A stretch of DNA of 64,000 bases from Mycobacterium avium subsp. avium (GTDB lineage Bacteria; Actinomycetota; Actinomycetes; Mycobacteriales; Mycobacteriaceae), in NCBI RefSeq assembly GCF_009741445.1, contig NZ_CP046507.1, forward strand, positions 3,472,001-3,536,000, given 5' to 3'. The notes under the pieces are model-generated. The model did not search any database, was not told the origin of the DNA, and saw nothing but the letters and a program-made list of their open reading frames with translations. The stretch's first letter is position 1, and every line of letters starts with the position of its first letter. Shown here piece after piece: positions 9,861-19,527 of this stretch. A program made the position numbers and the translations under genes.

Positions 9861-10765
9861 CCCGCGGGCTGGTGATCGGCGAGTCGCTGATCGACATCGT
9901 CGAGGATGCCGAGTATGTCGGCGGCAGCCCGCTCAACGTCGCGGTCGGACTGGGCCGGCTGGGCCGCGACGTCGACTTCCTCACCTACCTCGCCGACGAC
10001 GACCATGGCCGGCGCATCGCCGCCTACCTGAAAGACGCTGGGGTGCAGCTGGTTTCGGAAAGCCGGGCCGCCGAGCGCACGGCGACGGCGCGGTCGACCA
10101 TCGCGGCCGACGGTTCGGCCGACTACGAGTTCGATCTGGACTGGCGGCTTTCCGGGATACCGCCGGTGGCACCCCCGCTGTTCGTCCACACCGGATCCAT
10201 TGCCGCGGTGCGGGATCCGGGCTGTCTGGCGGTCGCGGCGTTGATCGACACCTACCGCGTGTCGGCCACCGTCACGTTCGACCCGAACGTGCGGCCGTCG
10301 CTGATCGCCGACCGGGAACTGGCAGTGTCGCGCATCGAGCACCTCGTCGAGCGCAGCGACATCGTGAAGGTCAGCGCGGAGGATCTGCACTGGATCGATC
10401 CCGACCGCTCGCCCGAGCAACTCGCGCAGACCTGGCTGGGGCTGGGTCCGGCCGTCGTGGCGGTGACGATGGCCGACCGGGGCGCGGTGGGCTACTGCGC
10501 GGCCGGAACCGCCCGGGTGCCGACCCGCGCGGTGCGGGTGGTCGACACGGTCGGCGCCGGCGACTCCTTCATGGCCGGGCTGCTCGACGCGCTGTGGGAA
10601 GCGGGGTTGCTGGGCGGCGACCGGCGCGGCGCGCTGCGGGACATCGGGATCGACACCCTGACCTCGGCGCTCGACGCTGCCAGCCTGTCGTCGGCGCTGA
10701 CCATCGCGCGCGCGGGGGCCGACCTGCCGGATCGGGCCGCTGTGCAGGCCGCTTTGCGTCGTTAG
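9857..10765 (+). CDS. PfkB-family carbohydrate kinase, probable fructokinase/ketokinase
   Basis: 302 aa; starts in the ATGA overlap with the dehydrogenase. The substrate-binding N-terminal signature GGSPLNVAVGLGRLG lies near residue 22, and the ATP-binding/catalytic signature DTVGAGDSFMAG near 234 contains the catalytic aspartate. Context suggests it phosphorylates the ketose made by the polyol dehydrogenase, feeding glycolysis or the pentose phosphate pathway. No sugar transporter gene accompanies the cluster, so the substrate may be intracellular or imported by a system elsewhere. Confidence 0.87.
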   Translation: MTRGLVIGESLIDIVEDAEYVGGSPLNVAVGLGRLGRDVDFLTYLADDDHGRRIAAYLKDAGVQLVSESRAAERTATARSTIAADGSADYEFDLDWRLSGIPPVAPPLFVHTGSIAAVRDPGCLAVAALIDTYRVSATVTFDPNVRPSLIADRELAVSRIEHLVERSDIVKVSAEDLHWIDPDRSPEQLAQTWLGLGPAVVAVTMADRGAVGYCAAGTARVPTRAVRVVDTVGAGDSFMAGLLDALWEAGLLGGDRRGALRDIGIDTLTSALDAASLSSALTIARAGADLPDRAAVQAALRR

Positions 10766-10802
10766 ACGCTTATCCGGGGGTGGTGTGGGCATACTGACTT
10801 AC

Positions 10803-11711
10803 ATGCGCTCCATCTGGAAGGGTTCCATCGCGTTCGGGCTGGTGAACGTCCCGGTCAAGGTGTACAGCGCGACCGAAGACCACGACATCAAGTTCCACCA
10901 GGTACACGCCAAGGACAACGGCCGTATCCGGTACCAGCGGGTGTGCGAGCTGGACGGGGAGGTCGTCGAGTACCGCGACATCGCCCGGGCCTACGAATCC
11001 GACGACGGCCAGATGGTGATCATCACCGACGACGACATCGCCACCTTGCCCGAAGAACGCAGCCGCGAGATCGAGGTGCTCGAGTTCGTCCCGGCCAACG
11101 AGGTGGACCCGATGCTGTTCGACCGCAGCTATTTTCTGGAGCCGGATTCGAAGTCCTCGAAATCGTATGTGCTGCTTGCCAAGACGCTCGCGGAGACGGA
11201 CCGGATGGCGATCGTGCATTTCACGTTGCGCAACAAGACGCGGCTGGCGGCCTTGCGGGTCAAGGACTTCGGCAAGCGCGACGTGATGGTGATCCACACC
11301 TTGTTGTGGCCCGACGAGATCCGCGACCCGGACTTCCCCATCCTGGACAAGAAGGTCGAGATCAAGCCGGCCGAACTGAAGATGGCCGGCCAGGTGGTGG
11401 AGTCGATGGCCGAAGACTTCAACCCCGACCGCTACCACGACGACTACCAGGAACAGCTGCACGAGCTGGTTCAGGCCAAACTCGAAGGCGGAGAAGCGTT
11501 TACCACCGAGGAGCAACCCAAGCAGCTGGACGAGACCGAGGACGTCTCCGATCTGCTGGCCAAGCTGGAGGCCAGCGTGAAGGCCCGCTCGGGGGACGGC
11601 AAGGCGCCGGCGAGGAAGTCGCCCGCCAAGAAGACCGCCGCCAAGAAGGCACCCGCGAAGAAGGGCGCGGCCAAGAAGGCGCCCGCCAAGAAGGCGGCTT
11701 CGAGGTCCTGA
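10803..11711 (+). CDS. mku: DNA end-binding protein Ku with lysine-rich tail
   Basis: The start at ATG 10803 (MRSIWKGSIAFGLVNVPV) matches the universal bacterial Ku N-terminus; 302 aa. The Ku core beta-barrel spans about residues 1-230, followed by the LigD-interacting minimal C-terminal region. From about residue 266 the protein is nearly pure Lys/Ala/Pro with repeated AKKAPAKK units, resembling histone H1 or mycobacterial HU tails. The M. tuberculosis protein (273 aa) is shorter; extended basic tails are known from some other mycobacterial Ku proteins and aid DNA binding. Partner of LigD in end joining. It is convergent with pstA1, with only 5 bp between the stops. Confidence 0.95.
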   Translation: MRSIWKGSIAFGLVNVPVKVYSATEDHDIKFHQVHAKDNGRIRYQRVCELDGEVVEYRDIARAYESDDGQMVIITDDDIATLPEERSREIEVLEFVPANEVDPMLFDRSYFLEPDSKSSKSYVLLAKTLAETDRMAIVHFTLRNKTRLAALRVKDFGKRDVMVIHTLLWPDEIRDPDFPILDKKVEIKPAELKMAGQVVESMAEDFNPDRYHDDYQEQLHELVQAKLEGGEAFTTEEQPKQLDETEDVSDLLAKLEASVKARSGDGKAPARKSPAKKTAAKKAPAKKGAAKKAPAKKAASRS

Positions 11712-11716
11712 CGCCG

Positions 11717-12625
11717 TCAGCGCCGGCGACCGGCCAGGAATCGGGTGGCCGCGGCGACGACGTTGATCACCGCGACAATGATGATCAGGGTCAGCGCCGC
11801 ACCCCAGATCCGCAGGAAGCCGGCGTGTTCGGGGTTGGTCAGTTCGGTGTAGATCAGCAACGGCAGCGAGGCCATGTTGCCGTGGAAGATGTCCAGGTTG
11901 ATCGATCGGCTGTAGCCGACCAGCACCAGCACCGGCGCGGTTTCCCCGATCACCCGCGCGATGGACAACAGGATGCCCGACACGATGCCGGGCATCGCGA
12001 TGGGGAACACGATGTGCACGATGGTCTTCCATTGCGGCACGCCCAGCGCATAGCTGGCTTCGCGCAGGTCGTCGGGCACCAACCGCAGCATCTCCTCGGC
12101 CGAGCGCACCAGCACCGGCAGCATCAACAACACCAGGGCCAGCGAGACGGCGAACGAGCTCTGCTGGAAGCCCAGCGTGGCGATCCAGAGGCTGAAGATG
12201 AACAGCGCCGCCACGATCGAGGGCACCCCGGCGAGCACGTCGACCATGAAGGTCGTCAGCCGCACCAGCCGGCCGGACCCGTATTCGACCAGGAAGACCG
12301 CGGTCATCAGGCCCAGCGGCACAGCCATCGCGGCGGCCACCCCGGCTTGCACCACGGTCCCGTACAGCGCGTGGTAGACGCCGCCGGCGAACTGCTCGGG
12401 CAGCACGCCGTGCAGCGAGTGGGTCCACCACCCCGAGCGGGTGACGGCGTACCAGCCCCGTTCCAGCACCACCGACAGCACCCAGATCAACGGCACCAGC
12501 GCGACGACGAACGAGCCGAGGAAGAAGATCGTCGCGGCGTTGTTGGTGATCCGGCGCCGCACACTCAGCGGCCGGAACACCTCGGTCTTGACCGGCCGGT
12601 CGAGCGCGTCGACGGCCCGGGTCAT
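11717..12625 (-). CDS. pstA1: Phosphate ABC transporter permease PstA
   Basis: 302 aa from ATG 12625, overlapping the pstC stop by 4 bp. About six hydrophobic segments, and the permease EAA loop [15 protein letters not shown] near residue 187 that contacts the ATPase. With PstC it forms the membrane channel for inorganic phosphate delivered by PstS. No pstB ATPase gene is present in this cluster; in M. tuberculosis the equivalent cluster also relies on a PstB encoded elsewhere. The first 30 residues are a charged cytoplasmic extension. Confidence 0.93.
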   Translation of the reverse strand: MTRAVDALDRPVKTEVFRPLSVRRRITNNAATIFFLGSFVVALVPLIWVLSVVLERGWYAVTRSGWWTHSLHGVLPEQFAGGVYHALYGTVVQAGVAAAMAVPLGLMTAVFLVEYGSGRLVRLTTFMVDVLAGVPSIVAALFIFSLWIATLGFQQSSFAVSLALVLLMLPVLVRSAEEMLRLVPDDLREASYALGVPQWKTIVHIVFPIAMPGIVSGILLSIARVIGETAPVLVLVGYSRSINLDIFHGNMASLPLLIYTELTNPEHAGFLRIWGAALTLIIIVAVINVVAAATRFLAGRRR

Positions 12626-13602
12626 CCGTTGACCTTGCCGCCGGCGATCGCCCGCGCGAGCGCGTTGACGATGAACGTCAAAACGAACAGCGCGAAACCC
12701 GCCGAGATGTAGGCGCCGGTGGGCAGCGGCGAGCTGAACTCCGCGGCCGCCGAGGCGATCTTGGAGGCGAAGGTGTAGCCGCCGTCGAACAGTGACCAGT
12801 GCCCCGGGCGGGCCGCCGACCGCAAGATGATCAGCACGGCCACCGTCTCGCCCAGGGCCCGGCCCAGCCCGAGCATCGAGGCCGCGATCACGCCGCTGCG
12901 GCCGAACGGCAACACCGTCATCCGCACCACCTCCCACTTGGTGGCGCCCAGGGCCTGTGCGGCTTCCATCTGGATGTGCGGGGTCTGCCGAAAGACCTCG
13001 CGGGACACCGACGTGACGATCGGCAAGATCATCACCGAGAGCACGACGCCGGCGGTGAAGATGGTGCCGCCGCCGGCCAACGACACGTTGCCGGTTTTGA
13101 ACAGGAAGAACCATCCCAGGTGGCGGTTGAGGAACGCCGCCACCGGCTCGAGCTGGGGGGCCAGCACGAAAATCCCCCACAGCCCGAAGATGATCGACGG
13201 CACCGCGGCGAGCAGGTCGACGATCGCGCCGAACGGGCGGGCCAGTCGTCTGGGCGCGTACTGGGTGAGAAACACCGCGATACCGACCGCGATGGGGACG
13301 GCCAGCACCAGCGCGCTGAGCGAACTGAGCACCGTGACCATGAGCAGGTCGCGGATGCCGAACGCGAGCCGATGCGGGTCGCTGGTGCTGAACTGGGCGC
13401 TGGTGAAGAAGTTCGCGTGGTTGACGCGCAACGACGGAACGGCACGCAGCAACAGGAACACCGCGATCAACGCGATCGCGACCACGATCGTGAACCCGGC
13501 GGCGGCGGCGATCGCCTTGAACAGCCGGTCGCCCCGCCGCGATACCCGCGCGTTCAGCGTCGTCGGTGCGGGCAGCTGCGCGGTTGCTGTTCCTCGTGTC
13601 AC
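12622..13602 (-). CDS. pstC2: Phosphate ABC transporter permease PstC
   Basis: 326 aa if started at GTG 13602. An upstream GTG at 13608 is in frame but overlaps the GAGG Shine-Dalgarno (13611-13608), whereas GTG 13602 lies 5 bases after it, so I prefer 13602. Hydrophobic segments near residues 30-55, 85-110, 125-145, 180-205, 235-260 and 290-315. The EAA loop is [16 protein letters not shown] near 210. The start lies 12 bp past the pstS3 stop, so the genes are co-transcribed. Confidence 0.92.
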   Translation of the reverse strand: MTRGTATAQLPAPTTLNARVSRRGDRLFKAIAAAAGFTIVVAIALIAVFLLLRAVPSLRVNHANFFTSAQFSTSDPHRLAFGIRDLLMVTVLSSLSALVLAVPIAVGIAVFLTQYAPRRLARPFGAIVDLLAAVPSIIFGLWGIFVLAPQLEPVAAFLNRHLGWFFLFKTGNVSLAGGGTIFTAGVVLSVMILPIVTSVSREVFRQTPHIQMEAAQALGATKWEVVRMTVLPFGRSGVIAASMLGLGRALGETVAVLIILRSAARPGHWSLFDGGYTFASKIASAAAEFSSPLPTGAYISAGFALFVLTFIVNALARAIAGGKVNG

Positions 13603-13614
13603 GACCACCTCAGG

Positions 13615-14724
13615 TTAGGTGATCGCGTTGATGGCAGCAGACAGTCTCGACTTGAAGGCGTCGGGGATCGGGATATAGCCGTTGTCGGCCAGACCGTTCT
13701 GGCCGGCGCCGACGGTGCTCTGCAGGAACGCCTTGACCGCCGTGCCGACCTGGGGGTCGGGGTACTTCGAGCAGACGATCTCGTAGGTGGCCAGCACGAT
13801 CGGGTACGACCCGGCCTGGGTGGGCTTGTAGAACGACAGGGTGTCGAGCACCAGATCGTTGCCCTGGCCGGAGATCTTGGCTCCCGCGATCGTCTTGCCC
13901 ACCGAGTCGGCGCTGATCGCCACCGCGTCCGGACCGGCCGACGTGATGATCTTGGCCATGTTCAGCTTCTGCGCCTGAGCGAACGACCACTCGTTGTAGG
14001 TGATGGACCCTTCGGTGGCCTTGATCGCCGCCGAGGTGCCGTCGTTGCCCTTGGCTCCCTCGCCGACGCCGCCCTTGAAGGTCTTGCCGGCGCCCTTGCC
14101 CCAAGCGCCGTCGGCGGCGGCATCGAGATATTTCTGGAAATTGTCGGTGGTGCCGGATTCGTCGTTGCGGAAGACGACGTGAATCGGCTCGGCGGGCAGG
14201 GCAACGCCGGGGTTGAGCGCCTGGATCCCCGGGTCATTCCACGTCGTGATGGCGCCGTTGAAGATTTTGGCGGCGGTCGCGCCGTCCAGGTTCAGCGAGT
14301 TCAGCCCGGCGACGTTGTAGGTGATGGCGATCGGGCCGAAAACCACCGGCAGATTCCAGGCCGGCGAGCCGCAACGCTGCTGCGCCGCGGCGTATTCACT
14401 GGGCGCCAGCGGCGAGTCGGAACCACCGAAATCGGTTTGCTTGCCGTTGAATTCGCTGATCCCGGCACCGGAACCGTTGGCCGTGTAGTTCAGTGTCTGG
14501 CCGGGACAGGCCTGTTCGAAGGCGTTGACGAATCGGGTCATCGCGTTGGCCTGGGCGGTCGAGCCGCTGGCCTTGAGGGCCTTCTTGCCACCGCAGCTCA
14601 CCTTGCTCGACGACGAGCCGCCGGCGCCGGCGCCGGCCCCGTTGTTATCGCTTCCGCATCCCGACAACACCAGCGCGCCGGCGCTCAAGACGCTCAGCAC
14701 GGCACCAAATCGGTTGAGTTTCAA
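13615..14724 (-). CDS. pstS3: Phosphate-binding lipoprotein PstS
   Basis: 369 aa, starting at a TTG (14724-14722) with GAGGAA five bases upstream. The signal peptide ends in the lipobox LSGC with acylated Cys23, then a Ser/Gly linker. Phosphate-binding motifs include ASGSTAQ (about residue 53), FGGSDSPL and [10 protein letters not shown] (near 188). Exported and membrane-anchored, it delivers phosphate to PstC/PstA. It is divergent from an SDR gene across a 494-bp gap, as in M. tuberculosis. By analogy expression is expected to rise on phosphate starvation through SenX3-RegX3; no convincing operator is visible. Confidence 0.94.
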   Translation of the reverse strand: MKLNRFGAVLSVLSAGALVLSGCGSDNNGAGAGAGGSSSSKVSCGGKKALKASGSTAQANAMTRFVNAFEQACPGQTLNYTANGSGAGISEFNGKQTDFGGSDSPLAPSEYAAAQQRCGSPAWNLPVVFGPIAITYNVAGLNSLNLDGATAAKIFNGAITTWNDPGIQALNPGVALPAEPIHVVFRNDESGTTDNFQKYLDAAADGAWGKGAGKTFKGGVGEGAKGNDGTSAAIKATEGSITYNEWSFAQAQKLNMAKIITSAGPDAVAISADSVGKTIAGAKISGQGNDLVLDTLSFYKPTQAGSYPIVLATYEIVCSKYPDPQVGTAVKAFLQSTVGAGQNGLADNGYIPIPDAFKSRLSAAINAIT

Positions 14725-15218
14725 TTCGCTTCCTCACGGTAGGGATGAAACATGTTCGCCGCCGGTCCACCGGCAACCGCGTGCCGACCAGCCCGTCTCG
14801 CAGCCACGAAGCTAACAGTAACAAGGTTAACTATGAGCAAACTGTTCGGCGGCCTTCGCTGAACGGCGCAACACGCCGCGTCGACGTCGGCAGAAGCCAG
14901 GCGGCGACGCCGAATCGCCGGGGCATGACAGCAAAGCGAAGCGAGGGTGTTACGGATCGGCCCGCCGCGGGCGGTCGGTCGGCTCGCCGAGCGGAGCCGC
15001 ACGCGGCGCCCTGGCACCAAACAGGTTGACCCTCAAGCCGTTTCCCGAGGCCGCGGGTGCGGCACCGTCGCCGGTGCGCACCGCGCGCGACCGGCGGTAG
15101 CGCCGGGCGGCGCGTGAGCGGCGCCGGAGGAAAAGTAGAACCTGTTCCAGAAATGCCCGGATCTGGGACGGCGTGGCTTGCTACCGTGTCGGCTGACACC
15201 GAAAGAAAAGAGACCGCC
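14725..15218. promoter_or_regulatory. Divergent intergenic region pstS3 / SDR
   Basis: 494 bp without a credible gene. It must hold the promoters of both divergent genes. The palindrome GTTAAC at 14826-14831 and nearby GTTACT and GTTAGC on the minus strand (14832-14810) are the only repeat-like words of the kind seen in phosphate-response operators. Their spacing (9 and 6 bases) does not fit a standard 11-bp pho-box array, so no operator is called. Confidence 0.4.
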
Positions 15219-16010
15219 ATGATCCTTGACAGGTTCCGCCTCGACGACAAAGTCGCCGTCATCACGGGTGCGGGCCGCGGCCTCGGGGCGGCCATCGCGG
15301 TTGCCTTCGCCGAGGCCGGCGCGGACGTTCTGATCGCCTCGCGCACCGAATCGCAACTAGAAGCCGTCGCCGAGCAGGTCCGCGCCGCCGGTCGTCGGGC
15401 GCATGTGGTGGCCGCCGACCTAGCGCATCCCGAGTCCACCGCGGAGCTGGCCGGCCGGGCCGTCGAGGCCTTCGGGAAACTAGACATCGTCGTCAACAAC
15501 GTCGGCGGCACCATGCCCAACACGCTGCTGACCACCTCGACGAAGGATCTCAAGGACGCCTTCACCTTCAACGTCGCCACCGCCCACGCGCTCACCGTGG
15601 CGGCCGTGCCGCTGATGCTGGAGCACTCCGGCGGCGGGAACATCATCAACATCACCTCGACCATGGGCCGGCTGGCCGGGCGGGGTTTCGCGGCCTACGG
15701 CACGGCCAAGGCCGCGCTGTCGCATTACACCCGGCTGACCGCCCTGGATCTGTGCCCGCGGATTCGGGTCAACGCGATCGCGCCGGGCTCGATCCTCACC
15801 TCCGCGCTCGACGTGGTGGCCTCCAACGACGAGCTGCGGGCGCCGATGGAGAAGGCCACCCCGCTGCGCCGTCTCGGCGACCCCGTCGACATCGCCTCTG
15901 CCGCAGTGTATTTGGCGTCCCCGGCCGGGGAGTTTTTGACCGGCAAGACGCTGGAGGTGGACGGCGGGCTGACCTACCCCAACCTCGACATCCCCGTCCC
16001 GGACCTGTGA
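15219..16010 (+). CDS. Short-chain dehydrogenase/reductase (Rv0927c-like)
   Basis: 263 aa from ATG 15219, the length recalled for Rv0927c. Cofactor motif [10 protein letters not shown] at about residues 15-24, structural NNVGG near 92, and the catalytic YGTAK with Tyr160 and Lys164; the serine is in the [10 protein letters not shown] strand. Purine-rich GAAAGAAAAGAGA precedes the start. It is followed after 24 bp by a dihydrodipicolinate-reductase-like gene, an arrangement shared with M. tuberculosis. Substrate unknown; classical SDRs oxidise or reduce hydroxyl/keto groups of steroids, fatty acids or sugars. Confidence 0.88.
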   Translation: MILDRFRLDDKVAVITGAGRGLGAAIAVAFAEAGADVLIASRTESQLEAVAEQVRAAGRRAHVVAADLAHPESTAELAGRAVEAFGKLDIVVNNVGGTMPNTLLTTSTKDLKDAFTFNVATAHALTVAAVPLMLEHSGGGNIINITSTMGRLAGRGFAAYGTAKAALSHYTRLTALDLCPRIRVNAIAPGSILTSALDVVASNDELRAPMEKATPLRRLGDPVDIASAAVYLASPAGEFLTGKTLEVDGGLTYPNLDIPVPDL

Positions 16011-16034
16011 CCCCCGACCGCTGAGGAGCATGTC

Positions 16035-17111
16035 ATGCCCATACCCGTCGTTCAGCTCGGCACCGGCAACGTCGGTATCCATGCGCTGCGGGCGCTGATC
16101 ACGGATCCGCAATTCGAACTGACCGGCGTCTGGGTGTCCTCGGACGCCAAGGCCGGCAAAGACGCGGCAGAACTTGCCGGGCTGGCGCAGCCGACGGGGG
16201 TGCTCGCCAGCACCGACCTGGACGCGGTGCTGGCCACCGGACCGCGCTGCGCGGTGTACAACGCGCTGGCCGACAATCGGTTGCCCGAGGCGCTCGACGA
16301 CTACCGGCGCGTCCTGGCCGCCGGCATCAACATCGTCGGCAGCGGTCCGGTCTTCTTGCAGTATCCGTGGCAGGTCATCCCCGACGAGCTGATCAAACCG
16401 CTGGAAGAGGCTGCGCAGCAAGGTAATTCGAGCCTGTATGTCAACGGCATCGATCCCGGCTTCGCCAACGACCTGCTGCCGCTGGCGCTCGCCGGCACCT
16501 GCCAGAGCATCCAGCAGATCCGGTGCATGGAGATCGTCGACTACGCGACCTACGACAGCGCCGCGGTCATGTTCGACGTGATGGGATTCGGTAAGCCGCT
16601 GGACGACGTCCCGATGCTGCTGCAGCCCGGCGTGCTCAGCCTCGCCTGGGGATCGGTGGTGCGGCAATTGGCGGCGGGACTGGGTGTTTCGCTCGACGAG
16701 GTCACCCAGCAGCACGTGCGGGTGCCCGCACCCGAAGACTTCGACATCGCGTCGGGTCACATCGCCAAGGGCACCGCCGCGGCGCTGCGCTTCGAGGTGT
16801 TCGGGATGGTCGACGGCCGTCCCGTCGTCGTTCTCGAACACGTCACCCGGCTGCGCGAGGACCTGTGCCCCGACTGGCCGCAGCCCGCGCAGCACGGCGG
16901 CTCCTACCGCATCGAGGTCACCGGCGAACCGTCGTATGCCATGGACATCTGCCTGAGCAGCCGCAAGGGCGATCACAACCACGCCGGCTTGGTGGCCACC
17001 GCGATGCGGGTGGTCAACGCGATCCCCGCGGTGGTGGCGGCCCCGCCGGGCATCGTCACGACGCTGGACCTGCCGCTGATCACCGGGCGCGGCCTCTACC
17101 GCCCGGAGTAA
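16035..17111 (+). CDS. Dihydrodipicolinate-reductase-like NAD(P)-binding oxidoreductase (Rv0926c-like)
   Basis: 358 aa, with GAGGAG seven bases before ATG 16035. The N-terminal Rossmann fold has the motif VVQLGTGNVGIHALRAL, characteristic of the dihydrodipicolinate reductase / 2,4-diaminopentanoate dehydrogenase group. The C-terminal two thirds match the mycobacterial family of unknown substrate found several times per genome. It probably forms an operon with the preceding SDR. A role in amino-acid or lipid reduction is an inference only. Confidence 0.8.
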   Translation: MPIPVVQLGTGNVGIHALRALITDPQFELTGVWVSSDAKAGKDAAELAGLAQPTGVLASTDLDAVLATGPRCAVYNALADNRLPEALDDYRRVLAAGINIVGSGPVFLQYPWQVIPDELIKPLEEAAQQGNSSLYVNGIDPGFANDLLPLALAGTCQSIQQIRCMEIVDYATYDSAAVMFDVMGFGKPLDDVPMLLQPGVLSLAWGSVVRQLAAGLGVSLDEVTQQHVRVPAPEDFDIASGHIAKGTAAALRFEVFGMVDGRPVVVLEHVTRLREDLCPDWPQPAQHGGSYRIEVTGEPSYAMDICLSSRKGDHNHAGLVATAMRVVNAIPAVVAAPPGIVTTLDLPLITGRGLYRPE

Positions 17112-17207
17112 GCCGGGACGACGGAAACGCCGTGGCCGCCGACGGCACGGCGGCAATGTTCGACTACCCTCACTTTCTTATTCGCCTGATGGGAATCGAG
17201 GTCGACG

Positions 17208-18434
17208 TTGGCGCAGCGCACCCAGGGCTCGCTCAAGGGCAACTGGTACCTGCTCGGGCCCGCGTTCGTCGCCGCCATCGCCTACGTCGACCCGGGAAAT
17301 GTCGCAGCCAACGTCAGCGCCGGCTCGCAATACGGCTACCTGCTGCTGTGGGTGATCGTGGCCGCCAACGTCCTGGCCGGCCTGGTGCAGTACCTGTCGG
17401 CCAAGCTCGGGCTGGTGACCGGGCGCTCCCTGCCCGCAACCATCGGCAAGCGAATGAGCCGTCCGGCACGGCTGGTCTATTGGGTTCAGGCCGAGCTGGT
17501 GGCCATCGCCACCGACGCGGCCGAGGTGGTCGGCGGGGCCATCGCCTTGCACATCCTGTTCGGGTTGCCGCTGCTGGCCGGTGGGCTGATCACCGGCGTG
17601 GTGGCGCTGCTGCTGTTGGGCATCCAGGACCGGCGCGGCCAGATCCTCTTCGAACGGGTCATCACCGGCCTGCTGCTGGTCATCGCGATCGGGTTCGCGG
17701 CCAGTTTCTTCGTCAAGACCGCGCCCCCGGAGGCGGTGCTGTCCGGGCTGCTCCCGAGGTTCCGCGGCACCGAGAGCGTGCTGCTGGCCGCCGCCATCCT
17801 GGGCGCCACCGTCATGCCGCATGCGGTGTACATGCATTCGGGGCTGGTCCTGGACCGGCACGGGCACCCCGACGAGGGGCCACACCGCCGCCTGCTGCTG
17901 CGCGTCACCCGCTGGGACGTGGTACTGGCGATGGCGGTGGCCGGCACCGTGAACGCCGCGATGCTGCTGATCGCCGCCACCAACCTGCAGCACCGCGACG
18001 TGAGCGCCTCAATCGAGGGCGCGTACGCCGCGATCCACAACACGCTGGGCGCGACCATCGCGGTGATGTTCGCCGTGGGGTTGCTCGCCTCCGGGCTGGC
18101 GTCGTCGTCGGTGGGTGCCTACGCCGGCGCCATGATCATGCAGGGGCTGCTGCACCGCTCGATTCCGATGGTGGTGCGCCGGTTGATCACGCTGTGCCCC
18201 GCGCTGCTGATCCTGGCGGTCGGATACGACACCACCCGCGCCCTGGTGCTGTCCCAGGTGGTGCTGTCGTTCGGGATACCGTTCGCGGTGCTGCCGTTGA
18301 TCAAGCTGACCAGCGACCGCGAGCTGATGGGGTCCGACGCCAACCACCGCATCACGACGATCCTTGGCTGGGGCGTCGGCATCTTGATTAGTCTGCTGAA
18401 CATGGTGCTCATCTGGCTGACGGTGACCGGCTGA
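17208..18434 (+). CDS. mntH: Manganese/divalent metal transporter, Nramp family
   Basis: 408 aa starting at TTG 17208 with a GAGG six bases upstream; no in-frame ATG is well placed. Eleven or so membrane segments. The metal-binding helix 1 motif DPGN is at about residue 28 (AAIAYVDPGNVAAN) and the helix 6 motif MPHAVY near 203, both diagnostic for Nramp proton-coupled metal symporters. Located in the cytoplasmic membrane; imports Mn2+ and possibly Fe2+. The following gene starts directly at its stop codon, so the two are co-translated. Confidence 0.94.
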   Translation: MAQRTQGSLKGNWYLLGPAFVAAIAYVDPGNVAANVSAGSQYGYLLLWVIVAANVLAGLVQYLSAKLGLVTGRSLPATIGKRMSRPARLVYWVQAELVAIATDAAEVVGGAIALHILFGLPLLAGGLITGVVALLLLGIQDRRGQILFERVITGLLLVIAIGFAASFFVKTAPPEAVLSGLLPRFRGTESVLLAAAILGATVMPHAVYMHSGLVLDRHGHPDEGPHRRLLLRVTRWDVVLAMAVAGTVNAAMLLIAATNLQHRDVSASIEGAYAAIHNTLGATIAVMFAVGLLASGLASSSVGAYAGAMIMQGLLHRSIPMVVRRLITLCPALLILAVGYDTTRALVLSQVVLSFGIPFAVLPLIKLTSDRELMGSDANHRITTILGWGVGILISLLNMVLIWLTVTG

Positions 18435-19514
18435 ATGCCGGCCCGCCGGCACCTCTACTTCGCATACGGGTCGAACCTGTGCGCACGGCAGATGGCGCAG
18501 CGCTGTCCCGACGCGGCCGATCCGCGGCCCGCGGTGCTGGCCGATCACGATTGGCTGATCAATCAGCGCGGCGTGGCCACCGTTGAACCGCTGGCCGGTA
18601 ACCAGGTGCACGGCGTGGTGTGGCGGATCTCCGACGGCGACTTGGCGACCCTGGACAGCGCCGAGGGGGTGCCGGTGCGCTACCGGCGCGACCGGCTCAC
18701 CGTGCACACCGATGACGGGCCGGCGCCGGCCTGGGTGTACATCGACCACCGGGTGACACCGGGCCCGCCGCGGCCGGGCTACCTGCCCAAGATCGTCGAC
18801 GGCGCCACCCAGCACGGGTTGCCGCAACGCTGGATCGACTTCTTGCGCCGCTGGGAGCCCGCCGGCTGGCCCAGTCCGCGAGCCACGTCGCCTTCGAATG
18901 GGATTGGGCCGCAATCGCTTTCGGCACTGCTGCGTGTTACCGGCGTGACTGAGTCCAGCCAATTGCGTTCGGGCTTCGGGTTTTTGGCCATTCACGGCGG
19001 CGGGCTGGAAGAGATGACCGACGTGATCGCCGAACGCGCCGCCGCGGCCGCCGGCGCGTCGGTGTACGTGGTGCGCCATCCCGCCGCCTATCCGCATCAC
19101 CTGCCGTCGGCCCGGTTCGACCCGGCCGAGTCGCCGCGGCTGGCCGAGTTCCTCGACCACGTCGACGTTGCGGTGTCGCTGCACGGGTATGGCCGCGACG
19201 GTCGCAGCACCCAACTGTTGGCCGGCGGCCGCAACCGGGCGCTGGCCGATCATTTGGCCCGGCACGTCCGGTTGGCCGGCTACCGGGTGATCACCGACCT
19301 CGAGGACATCCCCGCCGAATTGCGCGGCCTGCACCCGGCGAACCCGGTGAATCGGGTGCGTGACGGCGGAGTCCAGCTGGAGCTCTCGGCGCGGGTCCGC
19401 GGGCTCAGCCCGCGCAGCCCGCTGCCCGGCGACGACGGCATATCGCCGGTGACCGGCGCCCTGATCCAGGGGTTGGCGGATGCCGCCCGTTGTTGGTCAA
19501 TGTCGGATCATTGA
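18435..19514 (+). CDS. Fused gamma-glutamylcyclotransferase-like and poly-gamma-glutamate hydrolase-like protein (Rv0923c-like)
   Basis: 359 aa; the ATG follows the mntH TGA with no gap. Residues about 8-140 have the gamma-glutamylcyclotransferase fold signature FAYGSNL and a conserved acidic residue region. Residues about 160-350 resemble the poly-gamma-glutamate hydrolase/YjqB family (PF05908), with IHGGGLEEMT near 186, RHPAAYPHHLPS and SLHGYGRDG, i.e. a zinc carboxypeptidase-like site. Both halves act on gamma-glutamyl bonds, so the fusion may release glutamate from gamma-glutamyl peptides, polyglutamylated folate or F420. That function is an inference. Confidence 0.75.
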   Translation: MPARRHLYFAYGSNLCARQMAQRCPDAADPRPAVLADHDWLINQRGVATVEPLAGNQVHGVVWRISDGDLATLDSAEGVPVRYRRDRLTVHTDDGPAPAWVYIDHRVTPGPPRPGYLPKIVDGATQHGLPQRWIDFLRRWEPAGWPSPRATSPSNGIGPQSLSALLRVTGVTESSQLRSGFGFLAIHGGGLEEMTDVIAERAAAAAGASVYVVRHPAAYPHHLPSARFDPAESPRLAEFLDHVDVAVSLHGYGRDGRSTQLLAGGRNRALADHLARHVRLAGYRVITDLEDIPAELRGLHPANPVNRVRDGGVQLELSARVRGLSPRSPLPGDDGISPVTGALIQGLADAARCWSMSDH

Positions 19515-19527
19515 ACGGAGAGTGTTG

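Noticed and set aside
12799..14742. 647-codon plus-strand frame opposite pstC/pstS
   Set aside because: Shadow of the phosphate transporter genes; low-complexity composition.
14810..14832. GTTA repeats upstream of pstS3 as a RegX3 operator
   Set aside because: Spacing between repeats is irregular and does not match an 11-bp direct repeat; mentioned only as part of the intergenic region.
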